Assembly: GCA_013397865.1 (NCBI GenBank)
Contig: VZTI01004801.1
Span: 570,734 to 634,733, forward strand
DNA from: Struthidea cinerea
Taxonomy: Eukaryota > Chordata > Aves > Passeriformes > Corcoracidae
Direction: 5' to 3'
DNA: 64,000 nt
A program made the position numbers and the translations under genes. The notes under the pieces were generated by a model. The model was given only the letters and a program-made list of their open reading frames with translations. It did not search any database and was not told the origin of the DNA. This document shows, one piece after another, positions 1 to 12,912 of the stretch; the stretch's first letter is position 1; each line of letters opens with the position of its first letter.

Positions 1-3000
1 CCTGCTCCTCAGTGATGCTGAATCTGGCTGAGACTGCCTGACCTGTGTGTGCTGAATGCACTTGCTCATAGTTACTGTTTTTAATTTGTCTGTGATGGCA
101 CACAAAGGCACCGAGGTTGGCGGCAGTATGAACAGCAGATCAGACAGGTCTGCCCTCAGGGACACAGAGGTTCATCTTGCCTTTGGCAATACTGGGATCC
201 TTGAGTTCCTCAGTGGCCCTATGGACTTCAACTGCTCAGGGACATTTTTCTACCCTTGTCTGTGGATTTTTGTCCTGAAATTTTCTAGAGGAAATCTCAT
301 GGCATAGAGAGCATGTCTCCTTATCCCTGCCTGGCATAGATAAAGGGGTGGCATAAATTCCACACGAGTGCTCTGAAGAAAAGCTTTCTGGTCCCCCATC
401 ACCACTAGGACCAGTAAGCAGTGGATGGACACCCACGATATGTTTCCAGAATGGGTTTCGTGAGGCAGTGCAGAGCAACGGATCTTCCCCAGCATGCCGG
501 CATTCCAAGCCATCTGGAAGCTGAAATAAGTGTTTGATGATGAAAATGTCAGGAAAACACATCTACAGAGGTGTTAAATTCTGCTGTCCCCAGTCAGGCA
601 TGGTTGACCATACATGTGGGTAAGCTGATGGGATCCTTTCAGAGCCACCCAGCCACAATCTCTTCTCAACAGCTTTGCTCTTTGTCCTCAAACACTGACT
701 GTGCTTGACTTTAATGTGCCAATGGTGCATCCTTCTGAGGATGTGCTTCCGCCTGTGCCCAGCTCTGTCACACCACCAGTTGTGTGAATGATTCTGAGGA
801 TGTGGAAGTCGTGGTCTAGCACTCAATCAATTCCATTAAAAGGAGCAGAGGAACACAGAATATCTGTGGTGTTAAAACACAAAACAATTGGCATGAAATT
901 ATGCTGATTATTCCTGTATTAATTGGAAAAAAGACAAGCTCTGGAGGTGGCTCAGATTGCTAATTCCCCTCCTGAGACAGGCACAGAAAGGTCTCTTGGA
1001 GCAAAATCCACCCCCTGGGAAGCCCTCCCTCAGCCTAAGAGAGGGAACATTAGTTACGCAAAGCCAGAGAACTTGTCCTGGGGTTAGTGTGACTGTTTAG
1101 ACAGGGTGAGGTGGCAGTGTCTTATCACATGCTTTTTTCCCACTTCCCTTCCCAGGGATACGTCTGTGTGGAAACAAGAAGCTGTCGTGTTGACGCTTGG
1201 GCATCAGCCAGACACTGTCACCATCTGTTCAGCCCGGGAATGGGGTTGGGAGTCTTTGCAGATGAGGGCTGAGAGCTGATGGTTAGACATAAACCAAGAC
1301 CTGTCACCTCTGCAGGTGAAAAGATTGTCCTCATGCTAGACTGAAGCGTCAGCGCTTGCCAGGCAGCCCTCGCTGCAGGGAGCCTTGTTTGTTCGTAAGA
1401 TCTCTGCCAGCTGTGAGGTGCTGGGAGGGGAGCAAGGTGGAGAAGACACGGTTGTTGCTGGGAGACAGGGAAAATGACAACGGTAAAAGTCACTTCCCTG
1501 GTTTGTTGGATTTGTCGTGTTTTCTTTCCCCCTTGCAGAGACTTGTGACTCTCTGTACCTGTGAAGAACAGACTCTGAAAGCCAAAACACAGGAGAGAGA
1601 ATGGTGTGAAAATCCTGACCTTAAAGGGAGTGTGATTGTTTCGGTGACTTCATTTATTTTGCTGCTTTACTCCGAGGGTGTGCTGCTGTGCAGCTTAAAC
1701 CCTGGCCAGAAGTTCAGCTCAGTTTTAAGCCCTTGGTGTAGATTGATCTTTAGTTCCCACTCCTTCTTCTTTATAGTTGCCTACTGCCAGTCCAAACAGC
1801 CTGGTGCTGAGACCTGCTTCACCCCAGAGGTGATTTAGGCCCTTGGGGTTTCTCACCATGAGTAAGTTGGTCAACCCTTGATCAGTGTAATTTGTGCACA
1901 ACACTCAGCAGTTTGGCGTGGGTCAGGGATTAAACTGCTGGGCAGGGTGAAATTGTTCCTTCCTGCCACCACTGAGGGGACAGGGGAACCTCAATCATGG
2001 CAGCAACAACTGAGATTTTACTAGAGAAAGGGCAGTTATGGGGGCCTTAATCTGCCTCACACAGACTGACATCAGGGCAACCTTGCTTTCAACAAGCAGC
2101 ATATAAAGTAGCAAGAGCAATGCCCCTCTGCCTACTAAAACAGATTATTTGCCTCAGTAATGAAGGAAGAAGATGTAAGCAAGAACAAACTGCTCCAGAC
2201 CTGCTGTTTAGCCTGTGCACATGTGTTGCTAAACAGAGTGAGAAGCCTGGTCACAGCTGTGTGGGAGTGGGCTCAAGTGACAGACCAAAACATGTGAACT
2301 CCAGGTAATGGATGGAGAGCTCTCCCTGCTCCTCAGGGAGCGTGAGGAGCGAGGACTCTTGGCTGAATTGTGCCCGTGGCTTGGACTGAATTCAGCTTTC
2401 CATGGGAAACCCTCCCTGTCGTTGCCAGCCTGGCTGCTTGCCTGGGTCAGTGCCTGGGTGATGGATGGTGGTTTGGATGTCACCCAGGCAACAAAACCTT
2501 GGTGCTGTGCTCCTGGACATACGGCATTGCCTGTGGTTGTGCGTGGACACTCATATTCCCTGCTCTTCCCTGTGGCTCTTGAAGGACATGGGCAGCTCTG
2601 ACCTCCCTGGAGGAAAGTTAATGTGCTTCCCTGAGCAGCCTACGGAAAACCAGTCCTAGGGACAATTATTTGACGAGTATGGAGGGATGAAATGGAAAGC
2701 CTTTGAGAGCCAGCGCCCAAACAGGGTGACTGGGAAGCGTGGTGTTAGCAGCGGGGCTGAGTTGTGTGTGTTGGAGGAATGACCATGAAGAGGGATGGTC
2801 GATTGCTCAAACCAGCTCTGGGTCCCTTAAGAGGAGCCCTGTGCAGCTGCAGAGCTTGGGTTGGAGTGTCCAGATATCCCTGTTCATCCAGCCCAGCCTG
2901 GAGGGCCTGAAAACCCCTTGGGAGTCTCTCTGGGACACGGGATGTGTCAGTGCTTATATCAAACCAAGGCTTTGGGAACTGCCTGCTGGCAGTGCTGTGA

Positions 3001-3144
3001 CACGACAAATGGGGACAAAGAACTCGGGCCCAGCCTCCCCTGGGTTCTGTAGCTTGGTGCTGGCTCCATCCTGGACCAGAGAACCAACAAGGGCTTAAAA
3101 AAGCCCACGCCCTGTCTTTCTGTTTCCTTGGGGTCTAAAAGGTG

Positions 3145-3180
3145 TGAGGTGGGGATTGTGTGCGAGGTGGGGATTGCGTG
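3145..3180. repeat. 18-bp tandem duplication
   Basis: Two adjacent copies of an 18-bp unit beginning GAGGTGGGGATTG differ by one base. This is a small local duplication with no visible function. Confidence 0.7.
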
Positions 3181-4875
3181 CTTTCCCAGGGTGCTGTCTC
3201 GAGTCTGATAAGACGCTGGACTGTCCCCACAGGCTGTCCAGCGGGCGGACAGCCTGTCCCTCTGCCTGTTTGGTGGCACGTGCACAGACTGAGGCTTCTG
3301 GCAGCCTCCACCTCTCGAGCCCTGTGGGTTGAAATAAGCTGACCAATTAAGGATTTATGAGGGTGGGCTGACCCACTGATGGGTACACGTGGTGTTCTGT
3401 TGCCTTTCTCCAGAAAACCAGGTTAATAACAGTAATAAAGCCTTCAGCTTTGTTGCTCTGGTGAGGTATCAGCATGCTGTCAGGCTCTGATGGTAAAACA
3501 CTTCAATCCAAGTGAGCAGAAGGTGATGGGCCTGTGGAGAGACATATGTTCCTGCTCTATTATTTTTATTGCTCTTAATAGCAGTGTTTTTAAAAGCCCT
3601 CCATTTCCTGATCACGCCTTTAAGAGACAAAAGCCGGTCTCCATGGAGGGGGAAGGCAGGAGGAGAGACCTGGAGGAGGCAGGCACAGGCACAGCCTCTC
3701 AGGCAGTGGTTGTTTAGGCCCCGTGACAGTGGGCAGAGCAGGATGTGCTGTGGAGATCTCAGCGTTCCCAAGAAACCACTTGCTTTGTGCTTCACCCTGC
3801 CTGGCTGCTCTGAGCAGGGTGTGCTGCGGGAGCCCTGCCATGCTTGATACCCCATCTGTGTCCAAGCTGCCTGGAAGAGCACTCGGCTCTCAGCAGGGCA
3901 GTCAGGGCCCATCTGGACTGATTCACAGGCAGAAGGAGCACCTGGGCTGGTTTCTTCACTGTCCTCCCCAGAGCCATTGCTGACACCTCTCTCTTGAAGC
4001 ACCAAGATCTTGGGAGCCAGCTTCAGCTCAGCTGGCATCGTAGATCGGGAGGGGGAGAGGGTGCATTTAACCCCTGCTAACCCCAGCTCCTAATCAAAGC
4101 AGGAATGCAGGGTGCAGCCCCCCCCAGCAATCTGATGGAGTAGGATGCCTCTAAAATTGTATCTTTTGCTGAGAGTTGACAAATTTCCCCCTCTCAGGGG
4201 TGACCAAATGATTTGGCTGAGCCAGGGGCTGGGGTCCCTCACTGTAGTGTCACTCCAACACTCACTGATACACAGAATGTGGCCCATGGGCTGTCACTTG
4301 GGTAGGGTGGAAATCTGCTCTGTGCTCAGAAATCCTCAGAAGCTGCAAAATCAGAGATACTTGGAGAGATCAGAAGGAATCTGTAATGCCAGTGCTGAGA
4401 CTTTTGGCATGACACCGTCCACTTCTAAGAATTAGAAAAAATTGTCTCCCTGAGATGGCAGTGGGGAGTGCACCTGGCCCTGGGCTGGTGATGAATTGCA
4501 AATCACTGGTGTTTTGTAACAGGACAGCTTCTTGCTCTTCTCTCCACCCGCAGGAAGAGCTATCTCTCCTGCAGATCAGAACAAAATAGATTGAAGTAAC
4601 AGTTCAGATGAAGGAACCTGTCCACCCAGGGAACCCTGCAAATTGGTCTGCCATCTCCCTGAGAGAACAGAGGGATACACATGTATTTGCTCTCCATTTC
4701 CAAAGAAAATGCGACGCAGTGAGGTTTGGAGGCAGCGAGATGGAGTTCAGAAGCGCCCTGCCTGTGTGGGTGGAAGCGCTGACAACCAGGAAACCTCCAG
4801 TCTAATAGAGAATGCTACCTGATGGATGCATTTAATGACAAGGAAATCTGAGGTTTCAGTGCCTGACAATCAAAT

Positions 4876-4899
4876 GTGTCTGTGTGTGTGTGTGTGTGT
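4876..4899. repeat. (TG)n microsatellite
   Basis: A dinucleotide run of TG units with one early interruption. It is an ordinary short tandem repeat, likely polymorphic. Confidence 0.85.
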
Positions 4900-6500
4900 A
4901 TGGATGGAGGCTGCTGAGCAGAGTCCTGATCCAGCAGCTCCTGTGTGCAGGTGAAAGCAGGATCTGCCAGGGGGTTTAAAGCTAAGCCATGCCTAAGTGA
5001 TGGTTTGAGCTGAACTGACTGTTGTAAGTGGGGGAAATGGTCCAGGCTTCCCCAATAAATTCAGGATACTTCCTTTCAGATTCATTAGTAGAGGGGTCCC
5101 TGCCCAGCCCAAGCCTGCCTTTATTTGCAGCACAGCCCCAGGGCAGTGCTGTGCCTGGGCCAAGCTGTCTTAGCCCAAAATGCAGCATGATCTACGTGAC
5201 CTTTCCGACCTTCATGGCCCACAGCCAGGGCGTTTCACTCTTTTTTTTTTTCCTGCTGGCCAATGCAAAAATGACCGTCCTTTGCTCTGCAAAATGCTCA
5301 GAGCACCAGCAGGAGGAAAGAAACCAGTTTTGTCTGAATGGAGCAAGGAGGAAAGGGAGAAATGAAAGGACATGTCCCTGGCAGTCTGTGAGCTGGGTTG
5401 GTTTCAGTGATCAAAGGTGACATTAGAGCAGTGCTGGGAGAGGAGCTGCTTTAAATAAGTGGGTTTCATCTTAATTGCATCTTTCTAAAGCCAGTGTAGC
5501 TGTTGTGCAATGAAACCTTTCTGAGCCAGAGCCTGACTGGGATGATGGAAGAAAGAGAAGGGCAAGAGCACGGCTGTGTCCCAGGCTTTTGGTGAGCAGG
5601 GCTGGAGTAGGCTGAGATTTGCCAGAGCGCAGTGGTGTGTGTGTCTCTGGCACTCTGCTGTGCTGGGGTCTTGGTGTTGAGATCTCCTTGGGGACAGCTG
5701 TCAGGATGACAGACCTAGAAAGAAGAGCAGTAGCTTCTTCAGGAAGTCTCCAGAGACCGCAGGTAGCCCAGGGGGATTTGTGTCCCATGTCACAGCTGTG
5801 AAGGAGGCAGGATGAGATCAATGGTGACTCTTCTGCCTGCCCAGGGCCTGACTCATGGAGCTGCCACATCCATAGGAACATGGAAAGGAATTTGAACCAG
5901 CCTCTGCTGGCTCCAGCCCTGAGGGTCCCTGCTACCTCCGCCTGAGGGGTCAGGTCTCTCAGTGTCCAAAATTCCCTGTCTGAGAGTCAGAGGCACAGCT
6001 CTGTGGTGATCAATCCACAGCCTGAAAGAGGCTCCTATCTGCTGGGATGAGATTTGCTTGCCAGATCCCAGCTGTGTCCTGGAGAACCCTTCCCCATCTG
6101 TGAGCAAAACCTAGTGGGGACAACAACAGAGCTGAGGATCTTTGACATCCCCAGATGACGGAGTTGGCCATATACCATGGGGCTGGTTTTTTATCAGCTG
6201 AAGCCAAGCAACCCTAATGAGCAGCTGATTAGTATAATCACAGCTTCACCTGTTCATCAGGAATAGAGCATTTCCTAATCAGCCACAGGAGAGGCCCTGA
6301 GAGGGGTCCAAGGTCAAGGAATTTGAAAAATAACTCAGCAGGCAGGAAGGGGATGCTGGTCTTTGCAGGTGTTGGACACAGCTCCATTTCTGTTGTTGTT
6401 GTTGTCGTTGTTTAGGTAGCCTTTAGGTTTGGTAGCAGCCTGAGAGCATTTGGTCAGAGAGCACTTCTGCTCGTTGGTCCATGGCTCAGAATCATGACGG

Positions 6501-7213
6501 ACATCAGTGACAAGTGGTGTCCCCCAGGGGTCGGTGTTATTTAATATCTTCATTAATGACATCGATGAAGGGGTTGAGTGCACCCTCAGCAAGTTTGCAG
6601 ATGACACCAAGCTGAGTGGTGTGGGTGACACACCTGAAGGATGGGATGCCATCCACAGGGACCATGGGAATCTCATGAGGTTTAGCAAGACCAAGTGCAA
6701 GGTGCTGCATGTGGGTTGGGGCAACCCCTGGTATCAATCCAGGCTGGGGGATGGACAGATCGAGAGCAGCCCCGCTGAGAAGGGTTTGGGGGTGTTGATG
6801 GATGACAACCTCTGCTATGAGGAAAGGCTGAGAGAATTGGGGTTCTTCAGCCTGGAGAAGGCTTCAGGGTGACCTAATTGCGGCCTTTCAGTACCTGAAG
6901 GGAACCTACAAGGAAGATGGAGAGGGACTATTTACAAGGGCTGTAGTGACAGGACAAGGCGGAATGGCTTCAAACTGACAGAGCAGGTTTAGATCGGATA
7001 TTGAGCAGTTCTTTACTGTGAGGGTGGTGAGGCACTGGAACAGGTTGCCCAGAGAAGTTGTGGATTCCCCATCCCTGGAAGTGTTCAAGGCTGAGCTGGA
7101 TGGGGCTCAGAGCAACCTGGTCTAGCGGAAGGTGTCCCTGTCCATGGCATGGGAGTTTCAACTGTATGATTTTTAAGGTCCCTTCTAACCCCAACCATTC
7201 AATGATTCTATGA
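6501..7213 (+). mobile_element. CR1 LINE fragment with reverse transcriptase remnant and 3' end
   Basis: The first part translates to a reverse transcriptase fragment with the typical CR1 words GVPQGSVLFNIFIND and LSKFADDTKL (positions about 6,510-6,625). The frame is then interrupted and internally shortened. The second part is the CR1 3' untranslated region, including the familiar 'ggaacaggttgcccagagaa' stretch, and it ends in the diagnostic short repeat ATGATTCTATGA at 7,202-7,213. The copy is 5'-truncated, as most CR1 copies are, and cannot be active. CR1 is the dominant LINE of birds and other sauropsids. Confidence 0.93.
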
Positions 7214-8856
7214 ATTTTATTCAAGATGTGTCTGTAGTCAGAAATGGGAAATGCTTTGCCTGCTGCAGGAATGCAGCTGTCCCAGGGAGCAGCATGACAT
7301 TTCACATCACTGAGAAGTGCTCAAGAATTGCCTCAGGGTCCAAGCCACAGCACAGGCTGTGCAGTCTCTCTGTGCCTCAGTTTCCCCACTGGATTTGATT
7401 GCTCCTAGAAGTTGCCCAGAAAGTGCCTCTTCAGTTGAAACCACCAGACCTCCCACCCCTTGTAGCTGCTGCCCTGGGGGGGAACCCTAAACTGTGAGGC
7501 CCCTACGCTGTGCTCTGGGCCTTTTGTGCCAAAGCTCAGCTGGGAGGGAAGGGCTGAGCCTTCTTCCCTAAGAGAAGCTTCCGATGCCTTCACCCTCACA
7601 CAGAGGCATCTGCTGTGCCCTCTGCTTTTACCTGCCTTTGGCTTTCAAGCCCACTTCTCCTGTGCTCTCCCTCTCCTGAGCCCCACACTGTGCCTCCTGC
7701 CAGCCTGGCTGTGCCGCCGCGGGAGGACGGGGACGGTTGCATAAGCCACTCTCTGTCCTCCAGCCTGCTCCCGCATCGGCATTCATGCTGCACAGCCCCT
7801 ATTATTGGGCTTGCAAATGACACTAATTTCCCTTCCCAAGCCCTCCCTATAATTTAGCAGCAATGTCCTGTACTCAGATATTATTAGCTGTGTCTTACGT
7901 GAACAGTTGCCCTCTTTCTGTTGGTTGGGGGAGATAATGAATTTGATAGGGACGGCAGACCCGCACCAAGAGCCTTTGTCTTTATTTTTTAATTGACCTG
8001 GCTGGCTGGGTTGGAACAGCATTACACAGGCTCTGCTTCAGCCAGCCTCATTCCTCCTCAGCTGTCACCGTCAGCTCAGAGGGGATCCCCAGACCTCTGC
8101 ACTACAGGAGCAGGATGTCTCACAAAGCGGCCAGCGAAGGCAGTGGACAGAGGGCTTTCTAAGCCCCAGGTAGCTGTGATCTATTTCAAGTCCCTTCACT
8201 CCTTGAGAGGCTCAAAGCCACACAGCTCTTTTGTTACACCCCATTCCTTTAAGATTTCATTGTGCTGGGCTGGATGTACAAGGTGACCTTGAACCTTAGG
8301 CACACTGCACATACACCTGAGCATGTTTTGTCAAGAGCAGAGAGAAGAAGGAACTGTGAAAAGATGAGCTCCAGATACGCTGACCTGCCCCAAGCCAGGG
8401 CCATCCATGCTGCGAGTAGCTCAGCCCACGCTGTGCTGCCTTCCTGTCCTTTCCTGCCCATGCCTCCTCTCCAGGGAAAGCACCCTTTCCAGTCCAGGAT
8501 GCTATAAAGGGAATTTCTGGTGGCTCCAGAGCCACGTAATAATTCACAGCTTGGCCTCCAGTTCCTCCTGCTCCATCACAGATCAGACATATGTGAACAG
8601 ATAAATGCAGTCAGTGTCCCCACTTTCCAAATGACACTTTGTCCTTGCCGCAGCAAGAAATAAGATGGCCATGAGAGGTTTCTACTCCAGCAGAGTGGTC
8701 ACTAGGATGCTTCTCTAGTTCCCATCAAGGAAAATAACCTCCAACCAGCAGGCAGCAGGAAGAAGGATTGTCTCCTGCAGTCACAGGGTGCCCAGGTGTG
8801 GGGTCTATATCCCAGGCTGCTGTAGTACTCTTTCTGCTTCTGAGCACACTTGGAGA
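7214..8856. other. Non-coding region, no gene recognised
   Basis: I see no supported exon, RNA gene or intact mobile element. Open frames are short and not conserved in any way I recognise. Confidence 0.55.
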
Positions 8857-8936
8857 CCATATAACCACAGAACATCCTGAGCTGAAAGGGACGCACAAAA
8901 ATCACCAAAGTCCAGCTGCTGGCCCTGCAACAGTTT
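8857..8936 (-). mobile_element. CR1 3'-end fragment (reverse orientation)
   Basis: Reads as the reverse complement of the CR1 3' tail: a degenerate 'ataaccacagaacatcctgag' start, then 'gaaagggacgcacaaaaatc' and a 'tccagctgctggccctgcaa' block. Short and diverged, with no coding capacity. Confidence 0.75.
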
Positions 8937-10865
8937 TGCACTTCATGCCATTCCTGTATTTTGAGGCTCTCCGGCCTTAATTCACTGGCCATGGGCAAAC
9001 TCTCCTGCTGGGTGTGGACAAAGGCAACACCCAACCCCTGGGGACCCAGGGAAGGAGCAGCCCAGGAGAGAGTGGGAAGCTGTGAGGTGCTGGACAGGAT
9101 TTCTTGGTTAAGAATTGGAGAACACTGCTGGAAACACAGCTTTGTTTCCCTGGACACTGGAAAGAGCACATTTTCCTTCCTCCCACGTAGTCACCAGGAG
9201 TCTCGCACTGGCGATAGGTGAGGAATTGATGCTCCAGCTTTGTTAATTTTCTATGCATGCTTGTACTCAGTAGTGCCATGAGTTTGCGAAAAGGATTTGC
9301 ATGTGGCTAAGTAAACATATTAGAGATTCAGTCTATAGAGGAAGACTTAGAAGATCATCGTCTCTTGACCCCTCTCCTCCTGATTACCAGCCCTCCCTCG
9401 AGCAGATGCTCAGCTCTGCAGCAGGGATCACTGGCTTTTTCTCCGCTCAGTTTCTGCAAGAATATAAAATTTCTGCTGATAATTAAAGATATAATCCAGG
9501 GCTGTGCTACAGGCCATCTCTGCTGGTGACCCAGGAACTTAATCTGAAGCTTAGCAAAGGTTTTGCTAATTTTAAACCTGGAAGGGCTGCTGGGCTGGGC
9601 TCAGTAACAGAGGGAGGGAGAAAGCCCAGACAGACTGAGTCGGATCAGCTTGTGCTGTCATTTTTTCTGGCTTTGATTCAGTTCTCCTGGTAAGACACCC
9701 AGCTGGGCCCTGCTCCTTCTCCATGTCACCTGAGGTTGCTCCACCAGCTGTTTTCAAAGCTTCAGTGCTGGCAGAGATCTCTTTGAAATATTCTGTGTTC
9801 ACCCGAGAATATAAAAAAATAAAAGGAAGAGGAGGAAGAAAGCAGGGAGAAGTAAAGCTCCGTGGGCTTTTGGAAATGTGTGATGGATGTACTCCCTGCC
9901 AGCTGTGTGCTGGATCAGCTCTATAAATCCTGGGGGCTTTGAGACGATCCACCCACCTGTTATTGGAAGGATTCAGGTTGCGAAGAGAGAGCAGAGTGGG
10001 TGGAGAGGACAACACCAAGCACTGGTGTCACCAGAGCCCTTCCAGGACCTGCCAGTCCTTGAGGTTGCCCCTGGCACTGGGCTGACAGGAAGGGACTGAG
10101 ACGGTTTGGTTACAGGGGGTCGGGCAAGGACCACGACTGCAGGGAGGAGGCACTGACCCAGGAGCCGCTGTTGGGAGCTCCCGTGCAGTATCGCAGCTGT
10201 TGATCTCTAGCGTCTGGCTGAAAGGATGTGGTGGTGATGACAGCTCCTCTTTCTTGGCCAAGATCCTTCTGGGGGGTGGATTAGCAGTGGTTTCGCTATC
10301 TCTTGGCATATAAAGAAACCTCCCAAACAAACAAGTGTGTTAATGGAGGAGGTGAGCTCATGCTGGTGTTTTATCACCACGCCCATCTAAGACACTCTGT
10401 AGTTGTGTGGTCTTTGTCGGAGATAATGAGGTGGTCCTTATCAGTGCTGAAATCAGCTGGGTCTATCCCTCGTGGAGTAGAAAAACTGGGCAAGCCCTGC
10501 TGCCTCCCTCCTGTCTCTCCTGCTGGCCAGCAAAAGCAATTTACACATGGACTGTGCCGTGTCCGGAGGAGCATCTCTGCTCCTGGTACCTCCCTCGTGC
10601 TGCCAGTGGCTGTCCCTCTCCCTTGGCAGCAGGGTTGTATTTTTCCCTGTTAACCTGTATTTTCCCACCAGCACTGTGATACTGATGCCCCGTATCTCCT
10701 GGGGGAAGAGGTGGAAATGCCTTCTCTAAAAGTTTTGGAGCTTGGTTTTAGTCAGGTGATCTCTCAGGATGTCTTCGCTTCTTGCTTTCTTCAGTGTACT
10801 GATACAAAGATCCTTCCCGTGTTCCCCAAATGACCAATGATCAACCATTAAAAACAACAATCTGA
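8937..10865. other. Non-coding region, no gene recognised
   Basis: No exon or RNA gene recognised. Only short open frames are present. It ends at the first copy of a 282-bp direct repeat. Confidence 0.55.
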
Positions 10866-11147
10866 ATACATGAAATTTTTCAGTGGTTATAAATAGGTTT
10901 TAACATAGCTTCAAGTATTTATCGGTCTGGCCTTTTGTGTCTGAAGTGGGGGGAAAAAAAAGATTAAAAAAAATAAAAGAACCAAGATTGCAAATACCAC
11001 CTTTTCTCTTTCCTTCAGCTGGAGGAGAATAACTCCTCTTAAGGCCACGAGCCCCTTTCTCTGCCAAAAGACTCACAGCTGTACGTGAATCTTGCAGGTT
11101 GTCATCTGATCCTCTGGTCCTAACATCTAAGTAAATATATGGAGAGT
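10866..11147. repeat. 282-bp direct repeat, copy 1
   Basis: This segment recurs at 12,913-13,194 with the same length and roughly 94% identity by eye (about 16 differences). It contains a TATAAATA motif, A-rich runs and a conserved block around CTGGAGGAGAATAACTCCTC. The two copies lie in the same orientation 2,047 bp apart. The ends do not show a clear TG...CA LTR boundary or target-site duplication, so I leave it unclassified. It could be an old LTR pair, another interspersed repeat, or a local duplication. Confidence 0.85.
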
Positions 11148-12066
11148 GAACAGGAGAGGCCAGCAGCATCAGGCCACAGGGGTGATGTGTGTGGAAAGGA
11201 ACTGTTGTGCTGATTCCCAAGCCCTGACATCCCATGAGCCTGCCGAGATTTCCTGCAGTCTGGCAGCAGATTGTGCCCAGGAATATTGCTAATGAAACAG
11301 CTTTTAGAAGTGTGGAAGGCTGGGAGTTCCTGCACGTTCCCTGGGGGTGTCTGGGCTTCTGGAGATTACAGAAGCTGTGGGGAGAAGGTCCTGAAATGTG
11401 AGGGTGGGATTTCTTCTGCAGCTTGGTCATGAGCTTGGAACTGGATCTCAGTCCCGCTCCATGGTCCTGGAGAGTTGCACAGGTTTGCAAAGCACTCTTG
11501 TGACCTCTCCTGTTGCTGCAAGGAGTTATTAGGAAAGGACAAAAGAGAGCAGGGAATGTCTCTGAGCCACTGTACAAATCCATGAACATAAATCTTGAAG
11601 ATTGGGTTTCATCCCCACACCCAAAGTCCTCAACTGCAAAGGCATGGCAGGACGGGGAGAGGCAGTGAGGATGGCCACCAGTGTGGGAGGTGTCTGTGCA
11701 AACGACAAAGGGGACAGGACTGTTTGGTCTTGGAGCAGAAACATGCTTTAACCTGGGATATTTTCTCTTTCCTGATGCTCCTAATATGAAGTCAAATGTG
11801 CCTTGAAACAAGGAGAAGATGGAAAATGCATAGCACAGGGCTGATGATAGGAGTCTCTCTTGCTCTGTCTCCGGGGACTGATTTCCCCAACCTTGCCATG
11901 CATCGAGCTCCTCCAGAGAAGCAGAAGGTGTTCTCTGCAGCAGTTGCACAGGGAGCTCTTGATGCCACGTACACAGGCTCTGAGGGATCTCTGAGTTTGT
12001 TCCTCTTGGGAGGTGGTGTCTGCTCCCCGAGCCTGCAGCCGGAGTGTTCCAGGCAATGGAGGCCAA
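10900..12066 (-). other. Long orphan open reading frame, 388 codons, function unknown
   Basis: A continuous minus-strand frame of 388 codons, the longest in the first 34 kb. The predicted protein is rich in Ser, Pro, His and Cys. I see no domain, signal peptide or repeat I recognise. Its C-terminal part lies inside the 282-bp repeat. The matching part of the second repeat copy also stays open, but the two copies differ mostly at amino-acid-changing sites, which argues against protein-level constraint. A chance open frame, or a relic of a mobile element, is at least as likely as a gene. Confidence 0.2.
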
Positions 12067-12618
12067 TTACCTTACACGTCGAGCAATTTGGGAGTGATTT
12101 CACGCTCCCTGGGCGGACCAAAGCCGTGCCTGGAGAACTCGTGCTCTTGGAGCAGGGATGCTAAACATCAAACAGGACTTGAAGTTTCCAGCGTTTAATT
12201 TCCCATTTAGCCAAGGCAATTAAAAGCATCACCATGTAAAGTGGCGGATTTTCTCCTGCATTTTTATTTGCCTGTGTCCTTAAAGAGAGCGGCTCAGAAG
12301 CAATGACATCCATCCTACTGCAGCAGGAACAAGCCCAGCTGCTCGCCCCTGTCAAGGGCAGCTGAATGCCTGCTCCATGTTTACACAGCCCTGGAAGCCT
12401 GGACTCCAAGGGGATACCCTAATCCACCTGAAGAACCACCGTGCAGGCACATCTCTATACGTGATGGCTCTTCTGCCGCTGGCATAGCCAGCAAGGCAGC
12501 AGGGGAAAGAGGATGAAAATTAATCTTGAGAACAGGGCCACTGACTGGGGTGAGAAGGTGGAGCAAGACTCTTCTTGGACATCCCAAGTGAGAGAGCAAT
12601 GAATGCAATCTGTGGCCA
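11148..12618. other. Spacer between direct repeats
   Basis: Apart from the orphan minus-strand open frame that covers much of it, I see no recognised exon or retroviral gene. If the flanking repeats were LTRs, gag or pol remnants would be expected here, and I see none. Confidence 0.5.
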
Positions 12619-12765
12619 GTGAAATTCCAATTAGACATTAGGAGAGAAATTCACCCTCGGGATGGTGAGACACTGGCACAGGGGCCCAGGAAGGTGGTGA
12701 GTCTCAGTCCCTAGAGATATTCAAGCCTTGACCGGACAAAGCTGTCCCTGGCCAGTACCAGAGGG
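12619..12765 (+). mobile_element. CR1 3'-region fragment
   Basis: The order of motifs ('ttccaattagacattaggag', 'tggtgagacactggcacagg', 'tagagatattcaagccttga', 'ctgtccctggccag') follows the CR1 3' untranslated region in the plus direction. The copy is diverged and truncated at both ends. Confidence 0.75.
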
Positions 12766-12912
12766 GTGCTGGCTGGCCACCTTTGAGCTTTGCTGGCTGG
12801 GTCACAGGTCTGAAGGCATCAACTTCTCTCTAAAAAAAGGGAACAGCGCTGATGACTGTAAAACTGGTGAGAGGCACCTGAATGGGATGGTGAAGGTGCT
12901 TCTGAAAGCACC

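Larger units (their letters stand above)
1..6500. other. Non-coding region, no gene recognised
   Basis: No exon with a recognisable protein match was found on either strand. All open frames are short and lack a conserved sequence. The stretch holds a TG microsatellite near 4,880, an 18-bp tandem duplication at 3,145-3,180 and a short TTG run near 6,388-6,413, just before a CR1 fragment. It could be intergenic DNA or a long intron of a gene outside the window; the sequence does not decide. Confidence 0.6.

Noticed and set aside
3469..4038. 189-codon minus-strand open frame
   Set aside because: About one frame of this length is expected by chance in a window of this size, and the translation has no recognisable features.
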